Shown here one piece after another: positions 1-8,293 of a stretch of 64,000 nt of DNA (its first letter is position 1; every line of letters begins with the position of its first letter). The notes below the pieces were generated by a model. That model ran no database searches. It was not told where the DNA came from and saw only the letters and a program-made list of their open reading frames with translations. This DNA is from Rugamonas sp. A1-17 (lineage in GTDB: Bacteria; Pseudomonadota; Gammaproteobacteria; Burkholderiales; Burkholderiaceae_D): positions 558,001 through 622,000 of the forward strand of contig JAJLPB010000001.1 in NCBI GenBank assembly GCA_025548565.1. The letters run 5' to 3'. Made by a program: the position numbers and the translations under genes.

Positions 1-104
1 TCATCGATGCCAACAACGACGGTAACTACACCGCCGGCACCGATGCAGTGATCAAGCTGGTTGGCGTGACCGCACTGGTTCTGACCGACGTAGCCTTCGG
101 TTAA
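1..104 (+). CDS. C-terminal end of a probable type I secreted protein (5' partial)
   Basis: Only the last 33 codons are in the window, read from base 3 to a TAA at 102-104. The peptide is rich in Asp, Asn and Gly (it contains DANNDGNYTAGTDAV) and ends in a hydrophobic stretch finishing VAFG. Short Asp/Asn-Gly calcium-binding-like loops followed by a hydrophobic C-terminus are typical of RTX-like or bluetail-type substrates of type I secretion, and genes for such a system start about 2 kb downstream on the same strand. Seen: composition and C-terminus. Inferred: that this is a substrate of the neighbouring exporter. The N-terminal bulk of the protein is outside the window. Confidence 0.6.
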   Translation, partial: IDANNDGNYTAGTDAVIKLVGVTALVLTDVAFG

Positions 105-167
105 TTCTGCCCGCACAGGGGGAGGGCCAGCTGCACGGTTCTCTTCCTGCTGTATGCGGAGTACCAC

Positions 168-203
168 AAAAACCCGCTTCCCTTTTGGGAAGCGGGTTTT
201 TTT
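168..203 (+). terminator. Rho-independent terminator after the partial gene
   Basis: A 12-bp stem (AACCCGCTTCCC pairing with GGGAAGCGGGTT) has a TTTT loop and is followed by a run of T. It is preceded by a run of A, so it could also work on the other strand. It separates the partial secreted-protein gene from the methyltransferase gene. Confidence 0.85.
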
Positions 204-288
204 ATATTCAGGACGTGCCGCGCGACGTGCGACGAAATATAGTACTAAAGTTGTGCTGTCTCTATTTTTTGAAACTAAAGGAGTTGGA

Positions 289-1827
289 ATGTCCGAGTGG
301 TCCGCTGGATACGTCGCCGATATCGGCTACACCTATGGTTATTATGTTGAGCTCAATCCAGCCCGCATCAAGCTGGCGTTCCTGAACGCCGGCCTGGTTT
401 TCCCCGAAGTTGGCCATGCCTGCGAACTGGGTTTCGGCCAGGGGCTGAGTACCAATTTCCACGCCGCCGCCTCGACGGTCGAATGGCATGGCACCGATTT
501 CAATCCCAGCCAGGCCGGTTTCGCCCAGGAACTGGCGGCCGCCTCCGGCGCCAGGGTCCGTCTGCACGACCAATCGTTTGCCGAGTTCTGCGCGCGCGAC
601 GACTTGCCGGACTTCGACAGCATCGGGCTGCACGGCATCTGGAGCTGGGTGTCGAACGAGAACCGCGCCATCATTGTCGATTTCATCCGCCGCAAGCTGA
701 AGGTCGGCGGCGTGCTATATATCAGCTATAACACCCAGCCTGGCTGGGCCGCCATGGTGCCGGTGCGCGACCTGCTGACCCAGCACAACGAGATCATGGA
801 GGCGCCGGGCCGCAAGCTGACCGACCGTATCGGCGATTCGCTGGAATTCGTCAGCAGGATGTTTGCCACCAATCCCACCTTCTGCAAGGTCAATCCGCAG
901 GTGGTCGAGCGCGTCAACCGCATGAAGGAGCAGAACCGCAACTACGTCGCCCACGAATATTTCAACCGCGACTGGCTGCCGATGTCGTTTGCCGACATGG
1001 CCGGCTGGCTGGAGCCGGCCAAGCTCAACTTTGCCTGCTCGACGCATTATCTTGATCATATCGACAACATCAACCTGAGCACGGAACAGCGCGCCTTGCT
1101 CGATGAGGTGAGCGATCCGATGTTCAAGCAAACCGTGCGCGACTTCATGGTCAACCAAAACTTCCGTCGCGACTATTGGGTGCGTGGCGCGCGCAGCCTG
1201 TCGGTGCTGGACCGGGCCGAGCGGATACGCGAGCAACGTGTCATGCTGATCGTGCCGCGTGCCGATGTCCCGCTCAAGGTCACCGGCGGATCGGGCGAGG
1301 CGGCGCTGCAGGAGGCGGTCTATGTGCCGATCCTCGATTATCTGGCGGACCACAAGTTCCGCACGATAGGCCAGATCGAGCAGGCTGTCGCCGAATATCA
1401 GCTGACCTTTGGCCAGGTGGTGCAGGCGGTCTTTGTGCTGCTGGGGATGAATACGCTGCAGGCGGTGCAAAGCGACGCCGAGATCGCGGCGGCGCGCAAG
1501 CAGACCGACAAGCTCAATTTGCACATCTGCAAGGTCGCGCGCGGCGGCAGCGATATCGCTTACCTGGCCAGCCCGGCAACCGGCGGCGCGCTGTCGGTCT
1601 CGCGCATGGGGCAATTGTTCCTGCTGGCGCGGGGCGTTGGCCGCAAGACGCCGGCCGACTGGGCCAGGTTCGTCTCTGATGTCTTCACGCAACAGGGGCA
1701 ACGTATCCTGAAAGAGGGCAAGGTCGTCGAAACCGCCGAGGAGGAATTAGTCGAACTGACCAAGCAGGCGGAGGTCTTCGCCGAGAAGCAGCTGCCTATC
1801 TATCGGGCAGCCGGCATCGTTTCCTGA
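289..1827 (+). CDS. SAM-dependent methyltransferase with methyltransferase regulatory domain
   Basis: A 512-aa protein. The N-terminal half is a class I methyltransferase fold: the SAM-binding motif CELGFGQGLS lies near residues 46-55, with a following acidic GTDFNPSQ strand end. The middle carries a region like the predicted methyltransferase regulatory domain (PF10119), around the HYLDHIDNINLS segment, and the C-terminal part is helical. Rickettsial protein-lysine methyltransferases that modify outer-membrane proteins share this layout, so a secreted or surface protein is a plausible target; that is inference. The start at 289 is preferred over an in-frame ATG at 154 because TAAAGGAG lies just upstream and the 154 ATG lies in front of the terminator hairpin. 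It sits between a probable secreted protein and its exporter. Confidence 0.75.
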   Translation: MSEWSAGYVADIGYTYGYYVELNPARIKLAFLNAGLVFPEVGHACELGFGQGLSTNFHAAASTVEWHGTDFNPSQAGFAQELAAASGARVRLHDQSFAEFCARDDLPDFDSIGLHGIWSWVSNENRAIIVDFIRRKLKVGGVLYISYNTQPGWAAMVPVRDLLTQHNEIMEAPGRKLTDRIGDSLEFVSRMFATNPTFCKVNPQVVERVNRMKEQNRNYVAHEYFNRDWLPMSFADMAGWLEPAKLNFACSTHYLDHIDNINLSTEQRALLDEVSDPMFKQTVRDFMVNQNFRRDYWVRGARSLSVLDRAERIREQRVMLIVPRADVPLKVTGGSGEAALQEAVYVPILDYLADHKFRTIGQIEQAVAEYQLTFGQVVQAVFVLLGMNTLQAVQSDAEIAAARKQTDKLNLHICKVARGGSDIAYLASPATGGALSVSRMGQLFLLARGVGRKTPADWARFVSDVFTQQGQRILKEGKVVETAEEELVELTKQAEVFAEKQLPIYRAAGIVS

Positions 1828-1833
1828 TGTGTC

Positions 1834-1856
1834 ACACCGCGCCCTTGGCGCGGTGT
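1834..1856 (+). terminator. Hairpin, possible weak terminator
   Basis: A 10-bp GC-rich stem (ACACCGCGCC with its complement) and a 3-base loop start shortly after the methyltransferase stop. The following T-run is poor (TTGACTTT), so termination would be partial at best. Confidence 0.4.
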
Positions 1857-1887
1857 TGACTTTCATATCGATAGCTTCAAAGTGTAA

Positions 1888-1911
1888 AAAATGTGACGGA
1901 CATCACATTTT
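1888..1911. promoter_or_regulatory. CRP-like binding site upstream of the type I secretion operon
   Basis: A perfect 9-bp inverted repeat contains TGTGA-N6-TCACA with flanking A and T runs, which is the E. coli CRP consensus. It lies about 117 bp before the preferred start of the ABC transporter gene. Seen: the palindrome and its spacing. Inferred: that a CRP/Vfr-like regulator controls the exporter operon. Confidence 0.65.
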
Positions 1912-2028
1912 CGCGTGTTTTTGAGTGATAATACTGCTTCTCGTCAAATTTCCAATTCCATGGGAAAGAGATTTGGCGGACACCACATAGCGGTTCCACG
2001 CATTCAACATTGCACTGTGATGCATTCC

Positions 2029-3858
2029 ATGAAAAAATTTTTACAACCAAAAAACGAAATCGCCCAGGTACTGGTGTCGTTTAAAAAGACCTTTGTCACG
2101 GTCGGCGCTTTCAGTGCGGTGACCAACATGCTGATGCTGGTGCCGTCGCTGTACATGCTGCAGGTCTACGACCGCGTGCTGGCCAGCCGCAGCGAACTGA
2201 CGCTGCTGATGCTGACCCTGATGATGCTGGGTGCCTATCTGCTGATGTCGGGACTGGAACTGGTGCGCAGTTTCGTGCTGGTCCGCGTCGGCGCCCGCTT
2301 CGATACCGAACTGAACAAGCGGGTCTACACCGCGGCCTTCGAACAAAACCTCAAGCGCGTTGGCGGCAACGCCGGCCAGGCGCTGCAGGACTTGACCAAT
2401 ATCCGCCAGTTCTTGACCGGCAACGCCCTGTTCGCGTTCTTTGACGCGCCGTGGTTCCCGGTCTACCTGATCGTGATCTTCATCTTCGAACCGTCGCTGG
2501 GCTTGTTCGCCCTGTGCGGCACCCTGGTGCTGGTGCTGCTGGCCTATGTCAATGAACGCGTGACCCACAAGCCGCTGGCCGAGGCCAACGCGATGGCGAT
2601 CGCCTCCAGCACGCTGGCCACCAACAACCTGCGCAACGCCGAAGTGATCGAATCCATGGGCATGTTGCCCAGCCTGCTGAACCGCTGGTACCGCACCCAT
2701 GGCCGCTTCCTGTTCCTGCAGGCCGACGCCAGCGAAAAAGCCGGCCTGATCGGCGCTGCCACCAAGTTTGTCCAGGTCTCGCTGCAGTCGCTGGTGCTGG
2801 GCTTTGGCGCGCTGCTGGTCGTCGAAGGCAAGATTTCCGCAGGCATGATGATCGCGGCCTCGATCCTGGTCGGCCGTGCGCTGGCGCCGGTGCAGCAAGT
2901 GATCGGCGTGTGGAAAACCTATAGCAGCACCCGCAGCGCGTACGAGCGCCTGACCGCGCTGCTGGAGAATAACCCGAAACGCGAAGCGAGCATGGAGCTG
3001 CCGAAGCCACTGGGCCATCTGGCGATCGAAGGCGTGACCGCGGCGCCGCCGGGTGTTCCCAACGCGGTGTTGAAGGGTGTTAATTTCGCCATCGGCCCCG
3101 GCGACGTGCTCGGTGTCATCGGACCCAGCGGCTGCGGCAAATCGACGCTGGCCCGCCTGATGGTCGGCGTGTGGCCGGCCGCTGCCGGCAAGGTGCGCCT
3201 GGACGGCGCCGACCTGTATCAATGGAACAAGGCTGAACTGGGGCCGCACATCGGTTATCTGCCGCAGGAAATCGAATTGTTCGGCGGCACCGTCAGCGAG
3301 AACATCGCCCGCTTCGGCGACATCGACGCCGAGAAGGTCGTGGAAGCGGCCAAGCGGGCCGGCGTGCATGAACTGATACTGCACCTGCCCAAGGGCTACG
3401 ATACGCCGCTGGGCGACGGCGGCGCCGGCCTGTCCGGCGGCCAGAAGCAGCGCCTGGGCCTGGCGCGCGCGATGTACGGCGACCCGTCGCTGCTCGTGCT
3501 CGACGAACCCAACTCCAATCTGGATGATGTCGGCGAGGCGGCACTGATCCGTGCCGTGGCCGAATTGCGCCAGCGCGGCAAGACCATCGTACTGATCACA
3601 CATCGCACGGCCGCCATCGGCGCGACCAACAAGCTGCTGTTGCTGCGCGACGGCACCGTCAACATGTTCGGCAATACGCAAGATGTGCTGAACGCGCTTA
3701 ACGAAGCCAATCAAAAGCAGGTGCTGGCGCAGCAGGCGCAAGCCCAGGCTCAAGCCCAGGCTCAAGCCCAGGCCCAGGCGCAGGCGCAGGCGCAAGCTCA
3801 GGCGCAAGCTGAAATGCAAGCGGCATCGGCCGTCGCCCTTGCCAAGGAAGAGGAATAA
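2029..3858 (+). CDS. Type I secretion system permease/ATPase (PrtD-like)
   Basis: Inner-membrane ABC exporter that powers one-step secretion through a tripartite channel. From the ATG at 2029 it is 609 aa. The N-terminal membrane domain begins near the hydrophobic [20 protein letters not shown] segment. The ATPase has Walker [10 protein letters not shown] at residue 365, a Q-loop in GYLPQE, the signature LSGGQKQR, Walker B with LLVLDEP and the H-loop LITHR. The open frame extends to a GTG at 1915, but family members begin at an MKK-LQP-like sequence matching 2029; no strong ribosome site decides this. The C-terminus is a Gln-Ala repeat tail ending in EEE, longer than usual. The adaptor gene follows after 2 bp. 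Confidence 0.92.
   Translation: MKKFLQPKNEIAQVLVSFKKTFVTVGAFSAVTNMLMLVPSLYMLQVYDRVLASRSELTLLMLTLMMLGAYLLMSGLELVRSFVLVRVGARFDTELNKRVYTAAFEQNLKRVGGNAGQALQDLTNIRQFLTGNALFAFFDAPWFPVYLIVIFIFEPSLGLFALCGTLVLVLLAYVNERVTHKPLAEANAMAIASSTLATNNLRNAEVIESMGMLPSLLNRWYRTHGRFLFLQADASEKAGLIGAATKFVQVSLQSLVLGFGALLVVEGKISAGMMIAASILVGRALAPVQQVIGVWKTYSSTRSAYERLTALLENNPKREASMELPKPLGHLAIEGVTAAPPGVPNAVLKGVNFAIGPGDVLGVIGPSGCGKSTLARLMVGVWPAAAGKVRLDGADLYQWNKAELGPHIGYLPQEIELFGGTVSENIARFGDIDAEKVVEAAKRAGVHELILHLPKGYDTPLGDGGAGLSGGQKQRLGLARAMYGDPSLLVLDEPNSNLDDVGEAALIRAVAELRQRGKTIVLITHRTAAIGATNKLLLLRDGTVNMFGNTQDVLNALNEANQKQVLAQQAQAQAQAQAQAQAQAQAQAQAQAQAEMQAASAVALAKEEE
3733..3810 (+). repeat. In-frame hexanucleotide (CAR GCN) repeat coding (Gln-Ala)13
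   Basis: Thirteen tandem 6-bp units code for Gln-Ala near the 3' end of the exporter gene. Synonymous variation between units shows it is not a recent pure microsatellite. Unit-number changes would keep the frame. Confidence 0.9.
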
Positions 3859-3860
3859 TC

Positions 3861-5213
3861 ATGCGCAATCTCACCACCCAAACCGCCAAGGCGACGGATG
3901 TCGTTGCCCACGAGGCGACGGTCAATACCGACGCCACCTCGTACGCCCGCATCGGCTGGCTGATCATGATCGTCGGCGTATTCGGCTTTGTCCTGTGGGC
4001 CGCTTTTGCGCCGCTGGACAAGGGCGTGCCCATGTCGGGCACGGTCGCCAAGGAAAGCAACCGCAAGGCCATCCAGCACCAGCTCGGTGGCACTGTCCAG
4101 GAAATTCTGGTCAAGGATGGCGACGTCGTCAAAGCCGGCCAGGTACTGGTACGCCTGAACAATACCATCGCCAAGTCGGCGGCGGAGACGTCGCGCGCGC
4201 AGTTCATCGCGGCGCGCGCCACCGAAGCGCGCCTGATCGCCGAACGTGACGGCTTGGCGAAAATAAGCTTTCCGGCCGTGCTGACGGACAACAAGGACGA
4301 TCCCCGCGTTGCCGCCGCACTGGACCTGCAAAACCAGTTGTTCGGCTCGCGCCGTACCGCGCTGAGCAGCGAGCTGGGTGCGTTCGACGAGAACATCGCC
4401 GGCCTGAAAGCGCAGTTGGCCGGCTTGCAGGAATCGCGTGCCAGCAAGCAGCAGCAGGTCGTGATCGTCAAGGAACAGCTCGACAACATGCGCGATCTGG
4501 CCAAGGATGGCTATGTGGCGCGCAGCCGCATGCTGGACGTGGAGCGCACCTATGTGCAGCTGAACGGCGCCATCGCCGAGGACACCGGCAACATCGGCCG
4601 CAACCAGCGCCAGATCGCCGAGATCACGTTGCGCCGCCAGCAGCGCGCCCAGGATTACCAGAAGGAAGTGCGGACCCAGTTGTCGGACACGCAGCGCGAG
4701 GCCGAGGCGCTCGACAGCCGTCTTGATGGTCAGGACTACGAGCTGGCGAACACGGAAGTGAGGGCGCCGGTGGACGGCACCGTCGTCAACCTGGCGGTGT
4801 TCACCAAGGGCGGCGTGGTCGGCCCGGGCTTCCATATGATGGACCTGGTGCCGAGCGACGACGCGCTGGTGGTGGAAGGCCAGCTGCCGGTCAATCTGAT
4901 CGACCGCGTGCACAAGGGCCTGGAGGTGGAGTTGATGTTCTCCGCGTTTAACACCAACCGCACCCCGCATATCCCTGGTGTACTGATCCAGGTATCGGCA
5001 GACCGCACCGTGGAAGAGCGTACCGGCCAGCCATACTACAAGGTGCGCGCGCGCGTCACCAAGGAAGGCGCACAGATCATCGCCGCCAAGAAGCTCGATA
5101 TCCGTTCCGGTATGCCGGTGGAGATGTTCGTCAAGACCGGCGAGCGCACCATGGCGAGCTATCTGCTCAAGCCGGTATTCGACCGCGCCAAATCGGCCAT
5201 GTCGGAGGATTGA
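3861..5213 (+). CDS. HlyD family type I secretion periplasmic adaptor subunit
   Basis: Membrane fusion protein of the exporter, 450 aa. A short cytosolic N-terminus leads into one membrane segment (about residues 32-52, GWLIMIVGVFGFVLWAAF). A lipoyl-like half follows (GGTVQEILVKDGDVVKAGQ), then long coiled coil hairpins around residues 100-300, the second lipoyl half (VRAPVDGTVVNL) and a beta-barrel C-terminal part. This is the standard HlyD/PrtE order and length. A strong AAGGAAGAGG ribosome site lies in the end of the ABC gene, which is only 2 bp upstream, so the two are translationally linked. It would bridge the PrtD-like ATPase and the TolC-like channel. Confidence 0.93.
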   Translation: MRNLTTQTAKATDVVAHEATVNTDATSYARIGWLIMIVGVFGFVLWAAFAPLDKGVPMSGTVAKESNRKAIQHQLGGTVQEILVKDGDVVKAGQVLVRLNNTIAKSAAETSRAQFIAARATEARLIAERDGLAKISFPAVLTDNKDDPRVAAALDLQNQLFGSRRTALSSELGAFDENIAGLKAQLAGLQESRASKQQQVVIVKEQLDNMRDLAKDGYVARSRMLDVERTYVQLNGAIAEDTGNIGRNQRQIAEITLRRQQRAQDYQKEVRTQLSDTQREAEALDSRLDGQDYELANTEVRAPVDGTVVNLAVFTKGGVVGPGFHMMDLVPSDDALVVEGQLPVNLIDRVHKGLEVELMFSAFNTNRTPHIPGVLIQVSADRTVEERTGQPYYKVRARVTKEGAQIIAAKKLDIRSGMPVEMFVKTGERTMASYLLKPVFDRAKSAMSED

Positions 5214-5214
5214 C

Positions 5215-6576
5215 GTGAAGACCATGCACGTGATGAAACGCACGCCTGCGTTGCGCACCCTGGCCGGGGCGATGCTGGCCGCCGCATTGCTGGCCAGCGG
5301 CCAAGCGTCGGCGCTGAGCCTGATGCAAGCGTATGAGGCCGCGCTAAGCAACGACCCGACCTACCGCGGCGCGGTGCAGGATGCCAACAGCGGCAAGGAA
5401 AACGCCATCCTGGGCCGTTCCAATCTGCTGCCGCAATTGTCGGCCAGTTATTCGGCCAGCAGGGTTCACGCTGATCAGACTGCGCCCGACTTCTTTGGTG
5501 CCATGAAAACCACGCACCCGGTCTATCTGAGCCACAGCTCGACGGTGCAGGTGCGCCAGCCGCTGTTCAGTCTGGATGCCTGGGCGCGTTACAAGCAAGG
5601 CCTGGCGCAAGCCAAGTACAGCGGCCAGGTGTTCGATTTGCGCGGGCAGGAAATGATCCTGCGCGTCTGCGGCGCCTACCTGGACGCCTTGTTCGCGACC
5701 GAGCAGGTGGCGCTGGCGCAGGGCCAGCGCGACGTCTACGCCGAGCAGCAGAAGGTCAACGACCATCTGTTTGAAAAAGGCGAGGGCACGAAGACGGATA
5801 TGCTGGAAACCCAGTCGCGCGTTGACCTGGCGGAAGCGCAAGTGCTGGAGGCGCTCGACAATCAGCAGAACGCCCTGGCCAATCTGGCAACGCTGATCGG
5901 CGGCGACATCGACGCGCTCGATCAACCGCGCAGTGATTTCCGCATCGCGCCACTGCCGGAAGGCGGATACGAAGAGCTGAAACGACGGGCGTTGGCGATC
6001 AACCCCGATCTGCAGTCGCAACTGACCGCCATCGAAGCGTCCAAGCAGGAGATCAATAAGGCGCGTGCCGGCCATACGCCGCGCGTCGACTTCATCGGCA
6101 GCTATAGCAAGAGCAATGCGGACACGCTCAATACCTATAACCAGGAGTCGACTCAGCGGGCAATAGGTGTGCAGGTGAACATACCGCTGTATTCAGGCGG
6201 CGCGGTCAGCGCACAGAGCCGGCAGGCCGTCGCCGGACTGGAAAAGGCGCGGGCCGATCTGCAGGTCAAGACCGATAGGGTGCTGACCGACTTGAAGAAG
6301 AACTATGCGTCGGTGGTCAGCAGCGCGGCCCGTATCCACGCGTTGGACAAGGCAGTCGAGTCGGCCAAGTTGCTGGTCGAGGCGACCAAGAAAAGCATCG
6401 TTGGCGGCGTGCGCATCAATCTGGACCTGCTGAATGCGCGCCAGCAGCTGTATATCAGCCAGCGTGATCTGGCGCAGGCACGTTACAATTACCTGAACAG
6501 CTTGCTGAAGATGCGCAGCGACGTTGGCACACTGGGCGTGGACGACGTGCGCGAGATCGCCGGCTACTTCAACTAA
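5215..6576 (+). CDS. TolC family outer membrane channel of type I secretion
   Basis: A 453-aa outer membrane efflux protein. A signal peptide is clear: basic start, hydrophobic core LAGAMLAAALLASG, cleavage after ASA. The mature part starts LSLMQAYEAALSNDPTYRGA, typical of TolC-type type I secretion channels, and shows the internal duplication of coiled helices and the GGVRINLDLLNARQQLY motif. The GTG start at 5215 sits 1 bp after the adaptor stop with CGGAGGA in front; ATG codons at 5224 and 5233 are alternatives. It completes a three-gene export operon that ends at a terminator. Confidence 0.93.
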   Translation: MKTMHVMKRTPALRTLAGAMLAAALLASGQASALSLMQAYEAALSNDPTYRGAVQDANSGKENAILGRSNLLPQLSASYSASRVHADQTAPDFFGAMKTTHPVYLSHSSTVQVRQPLFSLDAWARYKQGLAQAKYSGQVFDLRGQEMILRVCGAYLDALFATEQVALAQGQRDVYAEQQKVNDHLFEKGEGTKTDMLETQSRVDLAEAQVLEALDNQQNALANLATLIGGDIDALDQPRSDFRIAPLPEGGYEELKRRALAINPDLQSQLTAIEASKQEINKARAGHTPRVDFIGSYSKSNADTLNTYNQESTQRAIGVQVNIPLYSGGAVSAQSRQAVAGLEKARADLQVKTDRVLTDLKKNYASVVSSAARIHALDKAVESAKLLVEATKKSIVGGVRINLDLLNARQQLYISQRDLAQARYNYLNSLLKMRSDVGTLGVDDVREIAGYFN

Positions 6577-6589
6577 ACGTCGGCACCCC

Positions 6590-6634
6590 AAAAAAACAGC
6601 GCCAGGCACGATACCGTGCCGGCGCTGTTTTTTC
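6590..6634. terminator. Terminator between convergent tolC-like and acyltransferase genes
   Basis: An interrupted stem of CAGCGCC and GGCACG with their complements, with ATAC loop, is flanked by a run of A on the left and a run of T on the right. It can therefore serve both converging genes. Confidence 0.8.
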
Positions 6635-6647
6635 ATGGCCGCCGGGT

Positions 6648-7736
6648 TTACGCCGCGGCCGCTGCCATCTTGCGCACCGACAGCGCCGCGCCCCAGCGGC
6701 GTCCCAGCGCGTTGCTGCCGGTTTCCACCGTGCGGTGCACCGCATACGCCAGCGCGAAGGTGCACGGCAGCGTGATCAGCATCGCCACGCCGTAGCGGCA
6801 GCCCAGATCGATCAGGATCTTCAGCGCGCAGTAGCCGAACAGCGCATGCACGCAATACAGCGGATAGCTGATCGCCGCCAGGAAGTCCAGCAGGCGCACC
6901 GGCCGGAAGCGCTCGCGCAGCGCGTAGCACAGGCCGAACACCAGGTAGGCGCAGTAGTACCAACGCGTCACCGCCGGGAACTGCGACTGCTGCGGCCCCA
7001 TCGACCAGGTGGCGCTGAAGACGGCGACGATCAGCAGCGTGCGCACCACCAGCGCGCGGGTCGAGATGATGCCCATCGCGTGCTGGTGGAATATGCAGCC
7101 GACCAGCATGAAAACGATATAGTTCAATTCCATCAGCAGCGGCGTGGCGACGGCGACGTCGCCCGCGCCATGCCAGGTGAGGCCCAGCGCCGCCGCCAGG
7201 AAGGCCAGCAGCCAGACCGGCGACTGCCGCAGCACCAGCCCCGCGCCCAGCGCCGCCAGCAGATAGAACTTGATCTCGATGGCCAGCGTCCAGTTGACGG
7301 CGTCCATCGACGGCTGGCCCAGCAGGTTATGCACCAGCAGCGCGTTGGATAGCAGCACCTTGCCGTCGTAGCTGAACGGCCGGTTCCAATACAGCGCGCT
7401 GGCGTACACGGCCAGCGTGCCCAGCGCCAGGCAGCAAGCGTAGGTGGGGAAGATGCGCAGCACGCGGTTGACCAGGAAGCCCACCGTGCTGGATTTTTTC
7501 AGGCTGAAGGGGATCACGAAGCCGCTGATCAGGAAGAACAGCGCGACGCCGAACGGCCCCTGGTATTCCAGCTCGAACAGATGGACCCACGCGCCCTTGA
7601 ACAGGTGCAGATTGGGAGAGAAGGTCTTGGCCGCCAGCAGATCCTGCTCGGCAAAGAAGGTGCCGAAGTAGTGGGTCATGACCACCAGCAGGGCGGCGAT
7701 GCCGCGCAACTGGTTGGCGAATACGAATTTTTTCAT
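6648..7736 (-). CDS. Acyltransferase family membrane protein (OafA-like)
   Basis: A 362-aa integral membrane protein of the acyltransferase 3 family (PF01757), which transfers acyl groups to extracytoplasmic glycans such as O-antigen or exopolysaccharide. The N-terminus has the family signature QLRGIAALLVVMTHYF with the conserved Arg and His, followed by about ten hydrophobic segments, including ALFFLISGFVIPFSL. The gene faces the secretion operon and is separated from a second acyltransferase by a transposon remnant. The glycan acceptor cannot be told from sequence. Confidence 0.88.
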   Translation of the reverse strand: MKKFVFANQLRGIAALLVVMTHYFGTFFAEQDLLAAKTFSPNLHLFKGAWVHLFELEYQGPFGVALFFLISGFVIPFSLKKSSTVGFLVNRVLRIFPTYACCLALGTLAVYASALYWNRPFSYDGKVLLSNALLVHNLLGQPSMDAVNWTLAIEIKFYLLAALGAGLVLRQSPVWLLAFLAAALGLTWHGAGDVAVATPLLMELNYIVFMLVGCIFHQHAMGIISTRALVVRTLLIVAVFSATWSMGPQQSQFPAVTRWYYCAYLVFGLCYALRERFRPVRLLDFLAAISYPLYCVHALFGYCALKILIDLGCRYGVAMLITLPCTFALAYAVHRTVETGSNALGRRWGAALSVRKMAAAAA

Positions 7737-7754
7737 CTGATTTGTTCCTGGAAA

Positions 7755-8146
7755 CCTCGTCCTTTAGGGCGAGGAGTGAAAGGAGCCGACTCCGCGGGAG
7801 CCGATGCGAGGGAAGAAAAATACGGAACTCATGCGTTTCGCAGTGCTCAAACCCGCAAGGCGATGGGCCGGGTGCCGTTGAAGGGGCGTGAACTCAAGCG
7901 CGAAGGCAACGCCTTCCGGTTCGCCTGCCGCACGTTTCGTGTGTTTTACCCGCGCCCGCTGCCGGACGGGAAAATCCTCGCGGGACCGAAAGGTATCGCA
8001 GACCTTGGAGTAAGAGAGTGGTGCTGTAGCGATTGCGGTGCTGTGCATGATCGTGATCTCAATGCTGCGGTCAATATTCTCCGTCGCGGACGTGCGACGC
8101 CGGCGGCAGGAATCTCCGCTCTTTAGGGCGGCGAGGACGCCAAGGC
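7755..8146 (+). mobile_element. Decayed IS200/IS605-type element (tnpB remnant with hairpin ends)
   Basis: The block is bounded by two similar hairpins that share the loop-side sequence CTTTAGGGCG: 7755-7774 on the left and about 8117-8132 on the right. A GAGGACGCCAA tail follows the right hairpin and resembles IS605-type right ends. Between them is a broken tnpB. No tnpA is present. The element sits between two acyltransferase genes. Confidence 0.6.
7815..8126 (+). pseudogene. Truncated and internally deleted TnpB (RNA-guided nuclease family) fragment
   Basis: The reading frame contains a middle-part TnpB-like segment (RVPLKGRELKREGNAFRF and the LPDGK end). It jumps directly to the C-terminal zinc finger and RuvC-III region (CCSDCGAVHDRDLNAAVNI, then the LRRG tail). 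The N-terminus, the first two RuvC acidic motifs and the CxxC half of the zinc finger before CCSDC are missing, so it cannot be active. Full TnpB proteins are about 370-420 aa; only about 100 family-like residues remain. Confidence 0.7.
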
Positions 8147-8293
8147 TACCTGTCGCTTCTGTGGCGCCTTGTGCGCCGGGCCGACCGGGCACTGCCTGGA
8201 TTGTGCTGGAGCGCGTTATTATAGGGTAGTTCAACAGCGCCCCGGCATTCTTGACGGGCCAGCCAGCAATCCACGCCGGAGGATTCCGAGTCG

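Noticed and set aside
154..288. Upstream start at 154 for the methyltransferase, adding 45 residues
   Set aside because: The extension codes through a terminator hairpin and has no family sequence, whereas the ATG at 289 has a strong ribosome site.
3729..3813. CRISPR-like or tandem non-coding repeat
   Set aside because: Units are 6 bp, in frame, without spacers, and lie inside the exporter gene.
7581..7810. N-terminal extension of the tnpB frame towards 7581
   Set aside because: This part is antisense to the acyltransferase gene and has no TnpB similarity.
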